Below, piece after piece: positions 45,686 through 56,340 of a stretch of 64,000 nt of DNA. Below the pieces are notes generated by a model. It made no database searches. It was given only the letters and a program-made list of their open reading frames with translations, and had not been told where the DNA came from. Every line of letters begins with the position of its first letter. Position 1 is the stretch's first letter. Origin of the DNA: Ophiocordyceps camponoti-saundersi (nom. inval.) (lineage: Eukaryota > Ascomycota > Sordariomycetes > Hypocreales > Ophiocordycipitaceae); contig PDHQ01000017.1 of the NCBI GenBank assembly GCA_003339415.1, forward strand, positions 90,589 to 154,588, given 5' to 3'. A program made the translations under genes and the position numbers.

Positions 45686-47839
45686 TTGGCTCCGATTTTC
45701 ATCTTGATAGCAATCAGACTCGTAATCATGAAAAGGCTCCAGGTCTTGGCTCTTGTCATGGATTTCGCCTTGGCGGTGAAACCGTTCACGATCCAAGACG
45801 GTGCGAACATGACGAACCCTGAGAGACTTGCAGAAACCCTCCCTGATTCGATCGACGAAGCCGTACAAGTCCACATAACTTGGGTGCAAGCCGATGCACC
45901 AGAAGCATTTCTTACCAAACGAGCAAAGGAAGAGGAGGCAGCAGCAGCAGCAGCAGCGCCAGGTAGATCACCAGGTCGAACGCCGACAGATGAACAGGCG
46001 GGGCAGATTGCGGAACCGGAAACCATTTCAGCCACGGAAGCGGCCTATAAAATCGTGCCTGACGGGAGCCAGCCTGGAATCCTTTACCGCGGCGATTCCC
46101 GACCTCCCAAGGATATATTCGAAACCGGGTTCGAACCTCAGGGCGACGACATGGACCTCCGCCGCCACTTGAGCTTCAGCGGAAACTCGGGATACGTCTC
46201 CGTATCGCGATCTCGTCACGCGGCGGCCAGATACTCCTTCGACCGGTCGGGCAACAAGAAGGAGGTCGGCTATCTCTACCGGATCGCGCCCCACAACCTG
46301 CCGGACGGCTACTGGATCCCCGGCTGGTACAGGGGCCCCGAGATAGAGGGGAATCAAGAGTTTGCGATCCCTGGCAAGATCCCGATGCACAGCATCCACA
46401 GCGCCCGGGCTCTGTATCTACGGGAGCCGTCAAGAAAGGGGGAATGGATTAAGAATCCACAGTTTCAATACCAGTCAGCCGTATGTAAAGTCCTCAGGAA
46501 GCGGGAACTTTGCCTTCTTTTCCCAGAGGAAGAAGAGCTGCAGCTGGCGGCTAAGGAGGAAGGGGATCAGAAGACGCCTCTGGATGAACCGGTGTCGTAC
46601 GAGCACGAAGACCTGGTCATGTCGGCTAACATTGCAGCGAATCGACATTTCACGAGCCTGGCCAGGAGACTGGACATCGGATTGGAATATCCAAATCAGT
46701 TGGTGGAAGGACCGGACGAGTACTCGGTACGATTCCAAAGATATCGCAAGGTGCTGTCAGTAGCCAAGGGGAATTCGATCCTCACGAGGATGAAATTCAG
46801 CGACGTCCTCGGTCTCATCTCGCTTCCCTTTTACATCAAGTCAGTGAGAGAGTCCTTTACACACAACGCCATCATCAGCAGAAAGCTGGCGACGGTGACG
46901 GCTATTGTGCCCTTTGCCGGCTGTACGATGGAGGCCTTGAACCGAAGAGCCGAGTCGGGGGCCAGTCATAGGTCGACGAGGCTTAAGATGACATATTTCA
47001 TCGACGAGACCTTGTGCTTGGTGAGCGATGTGCTTCTGTTCTCGCCACGCAGTCCGATGGCCATCTTGGCCAAGATGATATCGCCTCTGGTCTTGGCCTA
47101 TGCCACCGGTGACCTCGGACATATTCTCGATCGAGACTTTGTATTCGATTTTCGAGAACGTGAGTGGAATAGGATTCTTTTCGGAATCAAAGACGCCCTC
47201 ACGTCGACTAGTTACGAGAAAATACTGGCCAGGTCATACAGGGAAGAGATATCAGCCAGTCTGTTCGTACTATCACAGCAGAGCGTCTTGCTGTACATGG
47301 GTCGAAGGCTAGCCCTGAAAGACGACGTCTCCCAGGAAGAGGCGCTGAAGATCAACGTGACGTTTGGCGCCGAGTTTATGGAGGTTCAACGAAGGGTATG
47401 CCAGCAGATGAATCGGACAAACCGTCGGTTCGAGGAAGAGATTGCCATCGAGGTAGGCAGCTCGATACGGAACCTGAAGAAGGAGTACTATCGGCGCTTT
47501 GCCGAAGAATACTACCAGAAGATGAAGCTGGAAGAGGAAAAGGTGCTGAGAAAGGCCTCGGCATGGGTCAGGCTGTTTCCGCGTCTGGGTCATAGAAAGT
47601 ACTGGGAACGACTTCATGAGCTGGTTCACGAGCTGCGGTCGACCAAAGAGGTGGAGTTTGATGATAGCTGGGTCGTCTGGAAGGTCCAAAGAACGGTTCT
47701 GACCAAGTTGGACCTATTTCAGTGTGGCGCCTGCAATGGAGTTTACAGCAGCTTGTCCGAGGCTCTGGAAGCAGGTCAGTTCCTGTCTCTCTCTACTTCT
47801 AAAGGATCTCTTTCAGGTCGCTTACGAGTCAGCGAGTAG
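45686..47839 (+). CDS. Secreted enterotoxin-A-like ADP-ribosyltransferase with large unassigned C-terminal region
   Basis: 717 residues from ATG 45686. An in-frame ATG at 45728 gives a more ordinary signal peptide (MKRLQVLALVMDFALA). Residues about 130-245 form a heat-labile-enterotoxin-A-type ADP-ribosyltransferase core: YRGDSR (Arg about 135, NAD binding), GYVSVSRS (the S-x-S strand, about 172-174) and GNQEFAIPG (Glu about 225). The residue two before that Glu is Asn rather than the usual Glu/Gln, so target chemistry may differ. An Ala/Glu-rich linker precedes the core. The remaining 450 residues are unlike known toxin B parts, with one hydrophobic stretch (VLGLISLPFYI) and a basic helical tail. 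Similar families are expanded in insect- and plant-associated Hypocreales. A 42-bp possible intron near 47776 would change only the tail. Confidence 0.8.
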   Translation: MAPIFILIAIRLVIMKRLQVLALVMDFALAVKPFTIQDGANMTNPERLAETLPDSIDEAVQVHITWVQADAPEAFLTKRAKEEEAAAAAAAPGRSPGRTPTDEQAGQIAEPETISATEAAYKIVPDGSQPGILYRGDSRPPKDIFETGFEPQGDDMDLRRHLSFSGNSGYVSVSRSRHAAARYSFDRSGNKKEVGYLYRIAPHNLPDGYWIPGWYRGPEIEGNQEFAIPGKIPMHSIHSARALYLREPSRKGEWIKNPQFQYQSAVCKVLRKRELCLLFPEEEELQLAAKEEGDQKTPLDEPVSYEHEDLVMSANIAANRHFTSLARRLDIGLEYPNQLVEGPDEYSVRFQRYRKVLSVAKGNSILTRMKFSDVLGLISLPFYIKSVRESFTHNAIISRKLATVTAIVPFAGCTMEALNRRAESGASHRSTRLKMTYFIDETLCLVSDVLLFSPRSPMAILAKMISPLVLAYATGDLGHILDRDFVFDFREREWNRILFGIKDALTSTSYEKILARSYREEISASLFVLSQQSVLLYMGRRLALKDDVSQEEALKINVTFGAEFMEVQRRVCQQMNRTNRRFEEEIAIEVGSSIRNLKKEYYRRFAEEYYQKMKLEEEKVLRKASAWVRLFPRLGHRKYWERLHELVHELRSTKEVEFDDSWVVWKVQRTVLTKLDLFQCGACNGVYSSLSEALEAGQFLSLSTSKGSLSGRLRVSE

Positions 47840-48121
47840 GGAGGGGGGAGGACGCAGTCAACGAGTCTGAGGATACCTGCTATGGGATATCTCGAAGAGC
47901 GCCGAGAAGCAGGAGGCGGTGGTGGGGGCATTGACTGTGTGCGAATGACGTTTGGCGAGTATTTTTTTTTTTTTTTTTTTTGGGCTTCATGTTGCTTAAA
48001 GCGAGCCCCTGTTGTGTCATTCAGTCACGAGATGTGATCTCATGATGAAGATTTTTCCTTTGTGTAGAGGGTTGATGTTGATGTTGTGGAGGAGGGAAAG
48101 GGGTGGGTGGGTGGTGATGAT

Positions 48122-48153
<32 letters not shown>

Positions 48154-48734
48154 CGACGATGATGGTAATGGTGTTGAGACGGGCTTTCAACGGGGTGAAA
48201 GAAGGAGGAGAAGAAGAAGATGAAAGAAGATGAAAGAAGGGAAAAGAAGAAGAAGAAGATGGATGAGGAAAGAAGGAGAAAAGGGGTCAAAGTGCCCTTG
48301 TCCTCTCTCCTTCCCTCCCCTTCCCTCCCCTCTCCACCGGATCGAAAGGATGCGGTCCAGACTCTTTGACTGATCAATCAATCCCCTGGCTACCAAAGCG
48401 GGTGCAGCCGCTGCTCATAACCGAATCGAATCGAATGTCAACAATCTGGACCCCTTTTTTTGTTTTTTTCTTCTTCGCACAGACGGAGGGCCGAGAGAGA
48501 GACGGAGAGAGAGAAAGACGTCATAGCAACTCACCCCTATCCGCACATACCTACCTACGGATAGGTGTTGTACGGATAGCATCCACTCCTACCAACATCT
48601 CCATCTTACCTCCTTGACACCGAGAATCGTCGTCGTTGCTTTCGTTTCTTTTTTTCCTTCCCCTCTCTTTCCTTCCTTGTTTCATTTTCCTTCTTTGGCC
48701 TCGCCTTGGCTTGACTTAACTTGGCTTCGCTTGA

Positions 48735-48803
48735 CCTGACCTTGACCTGACCTTGACCTGACCTTGACCTGGCCTTGACCTGGCCTTGACCTGACTTTAC
48801 CTG
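48735..48803 (+). repeat. Minisatellite, CTTGACCTGAC-like unit
   Basis: About six tandem copies of a roughly 11-12 bp unit (CTTGACCTGAC / CTTGACCTGGC), preceded by a more degenerate CTTGGCTT tract from about 48700. Not part of any gene seen. Confidence 0.8.
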
Positions 48804-49262
48804 ATGTGCATCGGGCCGTGTGTCATGATGGATGGGAAAGAAAGAATAAAGGTGTTATAGAATCGTCAATCTCCCTTAACCTCCCCCCCCCCTTCTCTCT
48901 CTCTCTCTCTCCATGTCTTTCTTTCTCTTTCTATCTTTCTCTTTCCATCTCTCCATCTCTCCATCTCTCTGTCTTCCTCTCCCTCCCTCGGTGAGTTGAA
49001 CAACTTTTCACTTACAGATACACACACACATGCACGCACAAACATAGGTACATACCTACCTACCTTCATATACTCCTCCCTGCCAATGCGGTGGCGACGC
49101 AGTTACTCACTCGCTCAGTCAATCAGTCTTGGACCCTTTTCATGTTTATTCTTCCCCTCCTTCCAAAGGGGGAGGGGGGAGAGGACCTTGCCATGTCTGT
49201 GCCACATGGAGGGAGCCCTCACTCACTCGAGCCCTCTCTCTCTCTCACAATCTCTCGAGCCC

Positions 49263-49265
<3 letters not shown>

Positions 49266-49307
<42 letters not shown>

Positions 49308-49323
49308 CTACCTACCTACCTAC
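49266..49323 (+). repeat. CT microsatellite followed by CTAC repeats
   Basis: About 20 CT dinucleotides (49266-49305) run directly into four or five CTAC units. Confidence 0.9.
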
Positions 49324-50852
49324 TCCTCTGCATGGACATATCATCGGGGATCCGAGTCTCATCTCTCTCGCCCCCGCATTTTCCTGTTCCTCCTCCTCCT
49401 CCTCCTCATCCACCACCTTTCTTCCCCTCCCTCCCCCTGTTATATGTACAGTCCGGCTTCATATTCAGCCGAAACAAACACATTCTTTTCAAAAAAAAAT
49501 CCCCAAGTAACAAAAAAAAAACATTCCTCGGCCTGGCATGTGAAGAGCCGCTGATGAGACTGCATGGCGACGCCACAGACCCTACTTGCTTGCCTACCTA
49601 CCTAGAGGTGCTAACTGCACATACTACCTACATATGCACTCGGATATATGCATACGATGCTGTAGCGCTGATCATCACCGATGCACCTCGTTTCGTTGCT
49701 TTTTGCCATCGCGATGTATTCAGGTACATCTTTCGATGACGGCGATGGCCATGCCCTAGCATATGTGAGGGGACAGCGCCTTCTGTTGAATGAGGCTTGA
49801 CGATTCCTTCTGCCGACGGTTCACGGCCCGTATCAACAAATCTCCAAAGTGGCGCAGCTTCTATCTGCCTACCTCTGTATGTACAGCGCAATGACTCTTT
49901 CTCCTTCTTCTGATCTTCTTTCCCCTCTTATCCTCCTCCTCCTCCTCCTCCTTCTCATCCTCCCTGGCCCGCCTTGCCCCTACTAGTAAACCCCTCTCTT
50001 TGGCCGCCCCCCCTTGCCAGCGCTCGGTGACTCGAGGTTCACGCTTCCGGCGGGGGTTCCGTGAGAGACAAGCCTCATCGTTGTTGCAAAAGGGGAGAGA
50101 AAGAACAAGGGCCAGAGACCGAGGGGATGGGGAGCCTGTCCAGAGGGAGACATTCAGTCCAACAAGGGGAGGGCGCCTATTTTCCTCACCAATTCTACCT
50201 ACTAGATAGGTCGGTAGCTAGTCAGGAGAGGCAGCTGCTCTACAACGGCCATTCATCACCATCATCAATCCCTCCCACCATGTTCACTTTGGCGACTCGC
50301 AACCGAGTTAGCCGGATGGACTACATACAGTCAAAGCAGCCTGCCTGGGTATAGGTAGAGAGAGAGAGAGACGAGAGATATGAGAGACACAGAGAGAGAG
50401 AGAGGCTCCAACGCCTGCTCGCACCCCTTGTTTGGCAGGAGAGCACATTCTGGACCCAACACACTCTCAGACATGACCCTGACACCGTCTCATCCCATCA
50501 AGCGCCATCAATGGGTCGGGCATGTCAAAGGACTCTCAAGGGCGGTTCATGTCATTCCAATCTAACCCACAAGGCCTCCCGCTGCAGGCTTCTGACGATA
50601 TAAGTCCGTTGAGCCGCCTCTCCAACCTTTTTTCCTTTCCGTCAGCACCGAAATCCCGAACAAGGCCTAATCCCGCAAGGGAGAGGAAAGATAGAAAGAA
50701 AGAAGCATCTCCTGAGCTGTGCCTTTTGTCGAATCTCTTCCATCCATCATCACCGTCCTTGATTTGCTCTTCAAGTCCCTCTTTTCCGTCAACTCTCCTC
50801 ATCTCATCTCATCTCATCCCACCAATCGGACCACACACTTCATCCATCCACC

Positions 50853-51017
50853 ATGTGTGACTTCACCAAAAACTACTACATCTATGCCTCGTGCACCGAC
50901 CCCGGTGCTCACTTCTGCAGCACCTCCACCGACGGCAGCCGGCATCGTTCTTGTGCGAGAGGCCCTCATGAGCGCTACATCGTCCTGCCCGAGAGCTGCC
51001 CTCTTTGCTGCAGATGA
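50853..51017 (+). CDS. Small Cys-rich protein of 54 residues, probably conserved; function unknown
   Basis: ATG 50853 in CCACCATG context opens a 54-codon frame that ends TGA at 51015-51017. The product starts MCDFTKNYYIYASC and ends LPESCPLCCR. It has seven Cys (about positions 2, 14, 22, 34, 49, 52, 53), with GAHFC and RGPHERYIV in between. Spaced Cys and His suggest metal binding, but no canonical zinc finger is complete. The leader just upstream (TCATCTCATCTCATC...) looks like a fungal 5' UTR. I believe similar short proteins starting MCDxTKNYYIY occur in other Sordariomycetes; this is recollection and unchecked. There is no signal peptide, so it is probably cytosolic or nuclear. Confidence 0.7.
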   Translation: MCDFTKNYYIYASCTDPGAHFCSTSTDGSRHRSCARGPHERYIVLPESCPLCCR

Positions 51018-52156
51018 AGGAGCCGATGGGGGGAAAACCGGTGCCTGATTGGACCCGAGAATCGACATCATCATCTCTGCGCTTCTCCCCCGATGAAACA
51101 AGGCCTGCTTGCGCCGCCAACGGGGGAGACGGGGGAAGCAATGAACGGGCTGTAGGTCACCTGCGGCCTATTGCATTGCGACGACCAGGGAAGCGAGGAG
51201 ATTGGACGAGCCTAAAGACCCTCATCCCTTTCCCCCCTTCTTTCCTCATGTTAATTTCTTCTTCTCTTCTCTTCTTGGCTTCATCTCCTCTCTTCACTTC
51301 TCCTTCTTCTCCTTCTCTCTCTCTCTTCCTCTTCTTCTCCCTTCTCTTCTTCGACAACCGCAAAGCCAAGGCTGCTGAAGAAAAGCATAACGCGGGATCG
51401 TTATTTCACAATGTATAATCCATCTTAACTCATGATCAAGGCCGAGGACAAAAGGGCAAAAAGGGTGCGGCTTTTTCTCGTCGGTATTGTGCTGTCGGAC
51501 ATGGTGCGAGGAGGGAATGGCGGTATTACGAGCTTGATGAATTGCGAAAAAAAAAGTCTTGTCTCGTCTCCAAGCCTTCGTGATTATGGTGAAGCCTTCG
51601 TGATTGTGGTGCAACCAAAGATGCCCTCTCCACTCACCCGTTTATCTCACCCTTTGGGGTCGGTCTCGCCCCCGCGTTCCAGCATGTGTCTTTTGGGGGT
51701 CCAGGTGGGAGAGGCATTCCTGACTTTTACATACATACGAGATGGAGTGGACATCATCTTCCGTAGGTATGCGATCGTTGAGGTGGTGCGTATGTATGTA
51801 TGTATGTATGCGTGTAATGTCGGGGGCCACCGCCGTTGTAAGACGAAGAGAAGATGTAGGAGAAAGACGAGAGAGACAAAAGGCCGATGGCAGTGGCTTG
51901 CTTGATGTTGATTGACCGGCCACACACGCTGATTATGCCCCCCCATGCTTCGGAGATGCTACCTATGCCATTGGCCGAGTCTCAGAACAAGTCGCACGTG
52001 ACGGTGAGGTCACCATCATCATTCTAGCCTAGCACCTCCGGCGCCTCCCCGAACAAGCTCGGCAGTCAGCCACCGTCATCATCCGTCAACGATAACCGCA
52101 TACCTACTCGACGCCATCACCACACCCTCTCTTCATCAAGAAGCCGACTTATCGAA
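51018..52156. other. Intergenic between small Cys-rich gene and dienoyl-CoA reductase
   Basis: C/T-rich sequence around 51,230-51,350 is likely 3' UTR-type or simple sequence. GTATGTATGTATGTATG lies near 51789-51806. GCACGTGACGG near 51994 is a strong CACGTG word in the promoter of the peroxisomal gene. No gene seen. Confidence 0.45.
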
Positions 52157-53354
52157 ATGCCCGTACCCGAGTCGACATACCTCAGTCCCGTATGGAGAGA
52201 CGGCCTGTTCAGTCTGTGTCTTCCCCCATTCCGACTACGATAAAGGCGCCATCTAACAAAAGCTCACAGAGGACCGCGTGGTGTTCGTGACGGGCGGCGC
52301 CGGCACCATCTGCAGCATGCAGACGCGCGCCCTCGTTCGTCTGGGCGCCGACGCCTGCATCATCGGTCGCGACGAGCAGAAGACGAAGACGGCCGCTCAA
52401 GACATCTCCACGGTGAGGCGCGGCGCTCGCGTCATCGGCATCGGCGGATGCGACGTTCGTCAGGTAAAGAAACATCTCTGCCTCCTTTCTACCCGCCTTT
52501 TTGCGGCGACGACGACCTGGCCGGATCGCTGATCGGTTCTTCGATTCTTGACAGATGAGCAGCCTCAAGGCGGCGGCAGATCGCTGCGCGCGCGAGTTGG
52601 GCAGTATTGATTTTGTCATGTGAGAGATATGAACCATTCACTACACTATCAAGAAGGAGAAGAAAAATGACCCACCAAACGACGCCCGGGGAGGGGAAGA
52701 AAAAAACCATGATTGAAAAGCTGCAATTGACAAGATGGCGGGCGCGAGATAAACAGAGCCGGAGCTGCGGGCAACTTCCTCTCTTCGATAGAGGCCCTCA
52801 GCGCAAACGGTTTCAAGTCCGTCATGGACATCGACGCCATCGGCACCTTTAACACCATCAAGGCGACGATGCCTCACCTGCTACAAAGTCGGACGCCTCG
52901 CATCCTCTTCGTCTCGGCCACCTTCCACTACACCGGCATGCCTTTACAGGGCCACGTGGCGGCGGCCAAGGCGGCCGTCGACTCGCTCATGGCCTCGGTG
53001 GCGCTCGAGTACGGCCCGCGCGGCGTGGTCAGCAACGTCGTCGCCCCCGGCGCCATCGAGGACACCGAGGGTGCCGCCAGGCTGCTGAGCTCCGACGAGA
53101 GGGCGCGCAGGTCCTACGCCGCCGGCATACCCCTGGGTAGGTTGGGAACCGTGCGCGACGTGGCCGACGTCACCGTCTTCCTCTTCAGCGAAGCCGGCTC
53201 CTACATCAACGGGCAGACCATCCCGGTCGACGGCGGGGCGTGGAGGAGGCAGGGTGGCGATGGCGCGCTGGGAGGCGACGATCCGTCGATGCGGTATCCG
53301 CAGTATCTGCTGCTGGAGAGCGACGACGAGAAGAAGAAGAAGGCGAAGCTATAG
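52157..53354 (+). CDS. SPS19: Peroxisomal 2,4-dienoyl-CoA reductase (Sps19-like SDR)
   Basis: Reduces 2,4-dienoyl-CoA with NADPH so that polyunsaturated fatty acids can enter peroxisomal beta-oxidation. Four exons: 52157-52211, 52270-52463, 52555-52619 and 52757-53354. The product is about 303 residues, the normal length. Features: VVFVTGGAGTICS (Rossmann cofactor loop), CIIGRD (NADP-type second strand end), IAGAAGNFLSS, and ISATFHY-type strand followed by HVAAAKAAVDS with the catalytic Lys. The family lacks the usual SDR Tyr, as seen here. NVVAPGAIEDTEG and the NGQTIPVDGG end also fit. The C-terminus is AKL, a PTS1 peroxisomal targeting signal. Splice junctions are consistent in phase across all four exons. 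Confidence 0.93.
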
Positions 53355-54427
53355 ATGGTTTTTTTTTTTTGCTTGGAGATGTGTATATAGCACATATATA
53401 CACATATGCATGCATGTAGGTATGTATGTAACCGTAAATATGTACGGATATGTGCATCATACGGACATAGAGCTGGGGAGCTGTGTGAAAGCTGTGTGTG
53501 CAGGCGTCCTCGTGAGAAGCTGTTGATTCTCCGCATGGTAACCCCTGCCACTGCTAGACATGCATTGCATGCGAGCCCAAAAAACCGTTCCATTCCCCGT
53601 CCAGCAGGTGCGGAGAAGACGAACGGCCGAGCGGGCCAAGAAGACTCTTCTCGGCCGGTTTCCCACGAGCCAATGATGGACGGAGAGGCGGGTAGTAACC
53701 GGCGTTTTTTTCTTTTTCTTTTTCGCTTTCCATTGCTATTTGCCCGTTTTCCGTTTTTTTCCTTCCCTTTTTTGCCTTGGAACATACATATGTATGCACG
53801 ATGCACAGATAGCAGTGTGCGTGGGTTGTCTGTATAATAGGTGACCACCTACCTAACTGGCTTTGCAACGGGCTCTCCCCCCACGCCGTCGCCGCCCGCC
53901 CTTGTCCTTTGGTCCATGTGAGTGGGCAGCGAGTCGGCGATGATGGTGGGGAGGCCGAGGCTAAATATGTAGGTAGTCTCTACGGAGAGAGTGTCGAATC
54001 CATCCATACGAACCATACATGTGTAGTATGTCCGGCAGCGGGTAGCCAGCACCAGGACCAGCAGCAGCCTGCAGAGAGAGAGGGTCTGGCCTGTAAGAAA
54101 GTTTTTTTTCCTTCTCATTCAAGGAAGAAAAAAGTCCATCTTTTTTTCTTGCTCCTACTTACCTACTAGGTATTTATCGACGTCGTCGCCACCACCTCCT
54201 CTTCTTTTATCTCTGCCTCTTTCTTCCCCTCTTTCGTCTGATGCTCGTCGTGATAACCAAGTGAGTGCTCTTCTTCTCACCTTCACTAATTGCGTCACCT
54301 GATCTATTCTCCGCTCACCAGCCACAGCACCCTTTTTAAACAAGCATAGATAAGATTATCTCTCAGCCACCCTCAAACAAAACAAAAAAAAAACCCCCCA
54401 CCCACGCCACAGGCACACCTAGGTACC
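53355..54427. other. Intergenic between dienoyl-CoA reductase and acid phosphatase
   Basis: Contains ATACACATATGCATGCATG and GTATGTATGT words near 53396-53425 and GTACGGATATG near 53440. T-rich tracts lie at about 53705-53770, with a C/T-rich leader before 54428. No gene seen. Confidence 0.5.
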
Positions 54428-55961
54428 ATGGAGCTGTTGGTCTCGCTTCTCCTGCTACAGCTGCTGCGCCACGTCTCCGCCGCCGACGAGCGCGTACTGG
54501 GAGTCTACATCTTCCACCGCCACGGCGACCGATCAGCCAAGGCATGGAAGCCGGTGAATCTGACGGCCCTGGGCGCCGTCCAGGTCCACTCCTCAGGACT
54601 CTTCTACCGCGATCGCTACGTCGAAGCCAACGCGCCTCACCGTCTGCGAGGCCTGAGCTCCGATGACGTGGTAGCCTCTCAGGTCTCCGTCACCTCGCCT
54701 CGGGATCCCGTCTTGCAGGCTTCGGCCCTCACCTTCGGCCAGGGTCTTTACCCGCCGAGGTCGGAGGCCGTCGAGAAGCTGGCCAACGGGTCGCGAGTGG
54801 TGGCGCCCTTGGGGGGCTATCAGTTCCTCCCTGTCGATCCGTCGGCTGCTAAGACGGGAGATCGTCCGGAGGATAGCGCTTGGTTGCAGGGGGGCACGGG
54901 CTGTGTTAATGCCGAGGTCAGCTCGAATCGTTATCTTGCTTCTGCCGAGTATCATGACGACTATCGCCAATCGCTTGACTTTTACCACTCGTTGCTACCC
55001 GTTATAAACGACACCTACAGCGAGAAGGAGGCCAATTTCAAGAATGGCTACTCGAGTGCGACTCCTTTTCTCTCTTCCTCTCTCTCTCTGTCTCTCTATA
55101 TATATATATCCCAGCGCTGACAACTTATTCGCACAAAAAACGACAGTCTTTGATCTCATCAACGTCGCCACCATCCACAACGCCACCATCCCCTCCTCTT
55201 CCCTCCTCACCCCTTCAACCCGAGCCCGCCTCTTCCAACTGGCCTCGACGCACGAGTGGAACCTAGCCTACAACGTGAGCGAGCCGATCCGCGCCATCGC
55301 CGGCTCCGTCCTCGCAGGCCAGATCCTCGACGCCCTCCGAGCCATCGTAGACGGCAAGTCGGGCGCTCCCAAGTTCAACGCCCAGTTCGGCGCCTACGCC
55401 ACCTTCATGGCCTTCTTCGGTCTCGCCCGTCTACCGGCCGTCAGTCCCGACTTTTACGGTATCTGCGACTACGCTTCGTCCATGGTCTTCGAACTCGTCA
55501 CGGAGGCGGATGAGGATAAGCCCGGCCCGGACGACATCTCAGTTCGCTTCCTCTTCGCCAACGGCTCTGCCGCCGACGCGCCGCTGAATCCCTTCCCTCT
55601 CTTCGCTAGGGATTCCCCCCTCACCCCGTGGAGGGAATTCGCCTCGGCAATGGGCCAGTTCGCCATCACCGATACCGCTCACTGGTGTGACGTCTGCGGC
55701 AAGACGGACGGCGAGTGCGCCGAAGCCAATCACCGATCCGCCTCCGCCAGCTCCGATGGCAACTCTTCGAGCGACGACAACGACGGCAGTCGCATTTCCA
55801 AGCCCGTCGCCGGCGTCATCGGCGCTCTCGTCACCCTCGTCACCATCATCGGCCTCCTCGCTGCCGTCATGCTGCTCGGCGGCTTGCGTCTCGTTCGCAA
55901 GTCCTCCCTTCATCCCGACCGTCGCGCCGGCCCGGACGGGGCTGTCGATGCCAAGGTGTAG
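54428..55961 (+). CDS. Membrane-anchored histidine acid phosphatase
   Basis: Two exons, 54428-55055 and 55147-55961. The 91-bp intron (GTGCGA...GACAG) gives a product of about 480 residues. It starts with a signal peptide (MELLVSLLLLQLLRHVSAA) and then the branch-2 histidine phosphatase signature YIFHRHGDRS (RHGDR about 31-35; His forms the phospho-enzyme). Several NxS/T sites suggest glycosylation. A C-terminal transmembrane helix (ISKPVAGVIGALVTLVTIIG) and a basic short tail follow, so the enzyme is probably a type I plasma-membrane or vacuolar protein facing outside or the lumen. The C-terminal HD proton-donor motif is not obvious by eye; RFLFANGS sits where related proteins have a similar block. 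Substrate is unknown. Confidence 0.85.
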
Positions 55962-56340
55962 ATTTTTTCACCTTTTCGTACCCGGCTTCTATCCTTTGGT
56001 CAGGGGCTTGATGGGAGGCTGCCCTATTGTCGCCGTGCGCGCAAGATGCTTCGGGAAAGAAAAAGCAACAACCTCCTGCATGATCTATCGAACCAAAGTG
56101 TTTCGATCAAACTCGTCAATTATTGTATATGACTAGCAGACTGCCGGCCTGTGCTATCGAGGACGTACATACATACACACGCGATACACGCATTTTCTGC
56201 AACCCGCTATGCCACAACTTGGGTAGACACAAGCAACGGTCTGTCCACTTGTGTTTATGCATGTGTGTATGTATGTATGCCCTCAGACCCGACGCAATGC
56301 CATCAGTTCAAGCGATCACTCTCCATTCCAAATTAAAACT
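55962..56340. other. Convergent intergenic between phosphatase and MFS transporter
   Basis: Only 3' flanks; ACATACATACACAC near 56167 and TGTATGTATGTATG near 56266. No gene seen. Confidence 0.5.

Larger units (their letters stand above)
47840..50852. other. 3 kb gene-poor, microsatellite-rich region
   Basis: T20 lies near 47962-47981 and a GATGAC tandem at about 48115-48160. A CTTGACCTGAC minisatellite lies at about 48735-48803. A CT repeat at 49266-49305 is followed by CTAC repeats, with further AC, AG and CTC runs. Frames here are driven by the simple repeats and are rejected. C/T-rich sequence from about 50,600 to 50,850 is probably the promoter and leader of the small gene at 50853. Confidence 0.6.

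Noticed and set aside
48996..49739. 247-codon + strand frame
   Set aside because: Ser/Leu/Pro runs derive from CT and CTC microsatellites; no protein-like composition.
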